A DNA stretch of 64,000 nucleotides from Dicyema japonicum. Taxonomy: Eukaryota > Dicyemida > Rhombozoa > Dicyemidae. Positions 61,439 to 64,000 of the stretch are shown here, piece by piece. The stretch lies in contig RDEW01000026.1 of assembly GCA_011109175.1 (NCBI GenBank), positions 64,922 through 128,921 on the forward strand, read 5' to 3'. A program made the translations under genes and the position numbers. Under the pieces are notes generated by a model. The model was given only the letters and a program-made list of their open reading frames with translations. It searched no databases and had not been told where the DNA came from. Every line of letters begins with the position of its first letter. The first letter of the stretch is position 1.

Positions 61439-62560
61439 GACATTTGGCCCACAGGACATTTAGCCGACAGACATTTAGCCGACAATTATTAATAAGGAAA
61501 TACACTATGTAAAAATGGAATTTACACAAACCACCCGTAGAAAGAGAAAACTTGTGCCTGATGGCTATGCGTACATTATGGATAGACAGAGACAATGTCA
61601 TATATTGGAGATGTGAGCTGAAAGGAAAGTGCAAAGGCAGAGTAACAACTGTTAACGAAGATCTTAATGGAACTATGACACCACACGAACATCCACCAAA
61701 TGCAGGACGTTTACATGCGCTAAAAACCGTCAATACAATAAAGAAGAGAGCGAGAGATTTTGAAGAAAGTACATCCACAGTTATCCAAAATTGTTTAAGC
61801 ACATACCCTATTGATGCTGCTTGTGCGTTACCCAAAAAAGAATCCCTTGCACGTACAAGACGTTAATGTTCTAGCTGATGAACTTAAAAGTACTCTCAGA
61901 GGAGATGATTTTGTGTTACACGATAGTGATGGATTGCTTATATTAACAACAGCAAGAAACCTTGATCTTATGTCTATGAAAGAACATTGGTTATGTGATG
62001 GTACTTTTGATTCAGCTCCATTAGGTTTTCAGTTATACATTATGTGAAACATGTTCCATTAGTGTACGCTATTGCTCGAGATAAATCTCAACAAATGTAT
62101 GAACAAATATTTTCAACACTGAAAGAGAAAAAACCACAATTGAATCCACTTTCATTTACCATAGATTATGAGCGATCAATGATATCAACAGAATTTTTCT
62201 AAATGCAAGTGTGTATGGCTGCTACTTTCACTTTGGGCAAATACAAAATCTATGACTGCAGGCATGGTACAATGACCCAGCAAATGCAAACTTAATTAAA
62301 AGTATTCAAGCACTGGCATTTGTTCCTCAAGTCATCGAGAGTTTTCGAGCGCTCTTTGAAACTATAGATGACGAGACTGATGACGTGTTGGGAGATTTTC
62401 TGACCTATTTTGAGACAACATGGATTGGAGCCTTGCAACGTGGAAGGAGAAGAAGATCATTGTTTAGTTTGGAAATGTGGTATGTACACGACAGACAGGC
62501 AGAAGGCCTCCCAAGAACTACGAATATCTTGGTAGTCATTATTGAAAATCTTGGTAGTCT
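61439..62560 (+). mobile_element. MULE transposon remnant with FLYWCH zinc finger
   Basis: Begins with three near-tandem 15-base units (61439-61453, 61455-61469, 61470-61484; the last two are exactly GACATTTAGCCGACA). A FLYWCH-type finger follows in two frames: DGYAYIMDR, YWRCELKGKCKGRVTTVNED, TPHEHPPNAGRLHALKT (61552-61740). The MULE transposase core reads MKEHWLCDGTFDSAPLGFQL (61975-62034), KHVPLVYAIARDKSQQMYEQ and LNPLSFTIDYERSM (62135-62180). Frameshifts and stops break it. No matching right end was found, so it is 3' truncated near 62560. Confidence 0.85.
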
Positions 62561-62599
62561 CAAGTTCGAGATTTCCATAGTCTTTAAGGATACTGTAAA

Positions 62600-62935
62600 C
62601 ATTGTCAGTTATCTCTTCAAACGGAATTTCTCAGGTCTGTCACTACAAATTACTACGAATCTCGGGAATATTGGAGTTGAATTTCCTGAAAAAGTGTGGA
62701 TTTTTAATTAACAATATGCCGATGTTCTTTCAAAAACGTTCAAGTTCAAGTATCTCGTTCTTGATTCCATTTATATTTAGTTCTGGCTGGTCCAGGGTTT
62801 GCCTCAATGTCTCTGCAACGGTATAGGCTTTCCTTGTTGGTCCATCCGTGAGGATAGGGGAAAGTGTGACTCTTTTCTTCCATATGCCATCGTGTCGGCG
62901 AGTCACATGAAATTTTCAATGGCATAAGGCAATAA
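62600..62935 (-). mobile_element. LINE (family A) 5'-end fragment
   Basis: The minus strand reads AETLRQTLDQPELNINGIKN then EILELERFEKEHRHIV, resembling IRIKIAELQRFLIKHSVDI of the copy at 1-2165. It shares that copy's 5' sequence GGCGAGTCACATG (plus strand, 62897-62909). Only the start of the endonuclease is present. Confidence 0.65.
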
Positions 62936-63099
62936 ATAACAATCGTCTCAACTATCCAAATGACAAAATAACTTTAGTCTTCACTCAATTTCAGCGCAAT
63001 TTATTATGCGTCTCTTAACAATTCCTGAAAAAGTGTTAATTTAATTATTCCTTATGTCAGGATGTCTTGGCTTACTAAGTTCTTTTCTAGGTTAAACTG

Positions 63100-63665
63100 A
63101 TATGTTTTGTTTTCTTCAAAACAGTATTCCTAAAGGATCAGTCCACTCCCCACCACTTTTCAACTTTCTCCTTATTGGTATGTCTATAACTCTAGATCTC
63201 TTTACATTTCATAGAGCACCAAAACTTAACGTGAAAGTAGAGGATCTCTAAGGGCGGCCAGTTTTGACTGCCTGTTTTATTATGGTCATCATCCTACATG
63301 TTATCAAAGCTAGAGTTAATATTATAATTCTCTCGTTCCTCATCAAGACTGATTATCAATGTTAAGTGTCATAAAATTTTGGGTAGACAAGACTCAGAAC
63401 GGAATTTTGCTGAAGCCGATGCTTTTTTAGGTTCTGAGAATTGGTCTATTCAATGTCTTGACAATCCATACTAGTTACGGGAATCATACGACCCAAATTG
63501 CTTTTTTATGTGCCATCGAATATTTGGTAAAAAGGGGAAGGGGCAACCGAAAAAAGAGATGGCGGATTGAGCTCATTTTCAACAAATCGTTAGTAGAATG
63601 TGATCAAAAATTTGTTATACATTTTTATCACATAACTACCTGTAAGCTCTGTGACAAAATATAAA
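63100..63665 (+). mobile_element. degenerate LINE reverse transcriptase fragment
   Basis: SIPKGSVHSPPLFNFLLIGM (63123-63182) occupies the GxPQGSxLSPxLFN position. Weak LINE-like text follows to about 63660. Heavily mutated. Confidence 0.5.
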
Positions 63666-63717
63666 GTTAATTCAAACTTATATTAGAACCTGAGATGATA
63701 TTATTGTTTCCCTCTAA

Positions 63718-63735
63718 ACAGTTTGGGAACCCTGG
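63718..63735. repeat. hAT-like terminal repeat, partner not in window
   Basis: CAGTTTGGGAACCCTG, read in reverse CAGGGTTCCCAAACTG, has the CAGGGTTCCCAA form of hAT ends. If it is a right end, the target duplication should be GTCTAAAT. No upstream copy of that plus the inverted end was seen. Confidence 0.4.
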
Positions 63736-64000
63736 TCTAAATATTATGGAAGGTCACGTTTCCGGCAAGGGACGAAGTTGCCTACAGGTCAGTAAACGAA
63801 AATCATGGTATGTAGGATTTGCTCCATACTAAACCCAATATGAAGTGTGGAAAAATTATATTTAATTTATTTTTGACGATATTTTCTAGACATTTAATTT
63901 ATGAGATTTTTGACATTATTTTTCCCATAAACGAGTTTCCCCTCACGATTGTATTAAAGGACTTACGATCGGAAAATGGACAATCTTTCCCTAGACATCT

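Noticed and set aside
61239..61835. Minus-strand 198-codon ORF
   Set aside because: Spans the junction of a LINE and a MULE on the opposite strand, both of which are recognisable in sense; chance frame.

Overview
The window is nuclear DNA of an animal with an extremely compact gene style inside a repeat-rich genome. The single-copy genes that can be recognised (eRF3, HP1, TMEM33, p70 S6 kinase, a CEP135-like centriolar protein, enkurin, a cytosolic thiolase, a PIAS SUMO ligase, ZC3H10, DPH6) are metazoan-type genes. Almost all of them are split by GT-AG introns of about 21-28 bases, which is why most of them never show a long open frame. Introns this short are known in dicyemid mesozoans, so a dicyemid (Dicyema or a relative) is the best guess. 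This is inference from intron size plus gene content. I have no marker gene that settles it.

Layout. 1-3870: two opposed LINE fragments around a short SINE tail. 4075-6485: eRF3 and an unidentified mini-intron gene. 6570-13460: LINE fragments and a four-level nest of transposons. 13844-14398: HP1. 14560-22345: LINE and integrase remnants, with one hidden mini-intron gene near 20 kb. 23119-23744: TMEM33. 23815-27220: an almost complete LINE with a restriction-like endonuclease. 27300-29998: LINE debris and a membrane ORF. 30042-34872: S6 kinase, a very small possible gene and a long coiled-coil gene. 34880-38035: LINE debris. 38187-39011: enkurin. 39060-42170: a YLDD-type LINE and another fragment. 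43010-46380: thiolase and PIAS. 46381-52508: SINE tails, hypothetical ORFs and three LINE copies. 52743-53833: ZC3H10. 55190-56606: LINE and SINE pieces. 56760-57643: DPH6. 58034-58860: SINE and LINE pieces. 59361-60317: an unrecognised basic protein with internal repeats. 60370-64000: LINE, MULE and hAT remnants.

How it fits together. The host genes are housekeeping and are not one pathway: translation termination (eRF3), eEF2 diphthamide (DPH6), growth signalling (S6K), chromatin and SUMO (HP1, PIAS), RNA binding (ZC3H10), lipid and ketone metabolism (thiolase), ER or nuclear-envelope membrane (TMEM33) and cilia or centrioles (enkurin, CEP135-like). Between them lies a graveyard of at least five LINE families, a hAT, a Ginger-like TIR element, a MULE and a SINE of about 107 bases. 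Nearly all transposon reading frames are broken.

The most striking points are the mini-introns (reading them recovers whole genes in the expected lengths), the previously unrecognised gene at 59361-60317, the tiny hairpin SINE with a clean 14-base target duplication, and the LINE > Ginger-like > hAT > LINE nest with target duplications or an empty site readable at the inner levels. Three genes carry apparent one-base shifts beside homopolymers, which may be sequencing errors.
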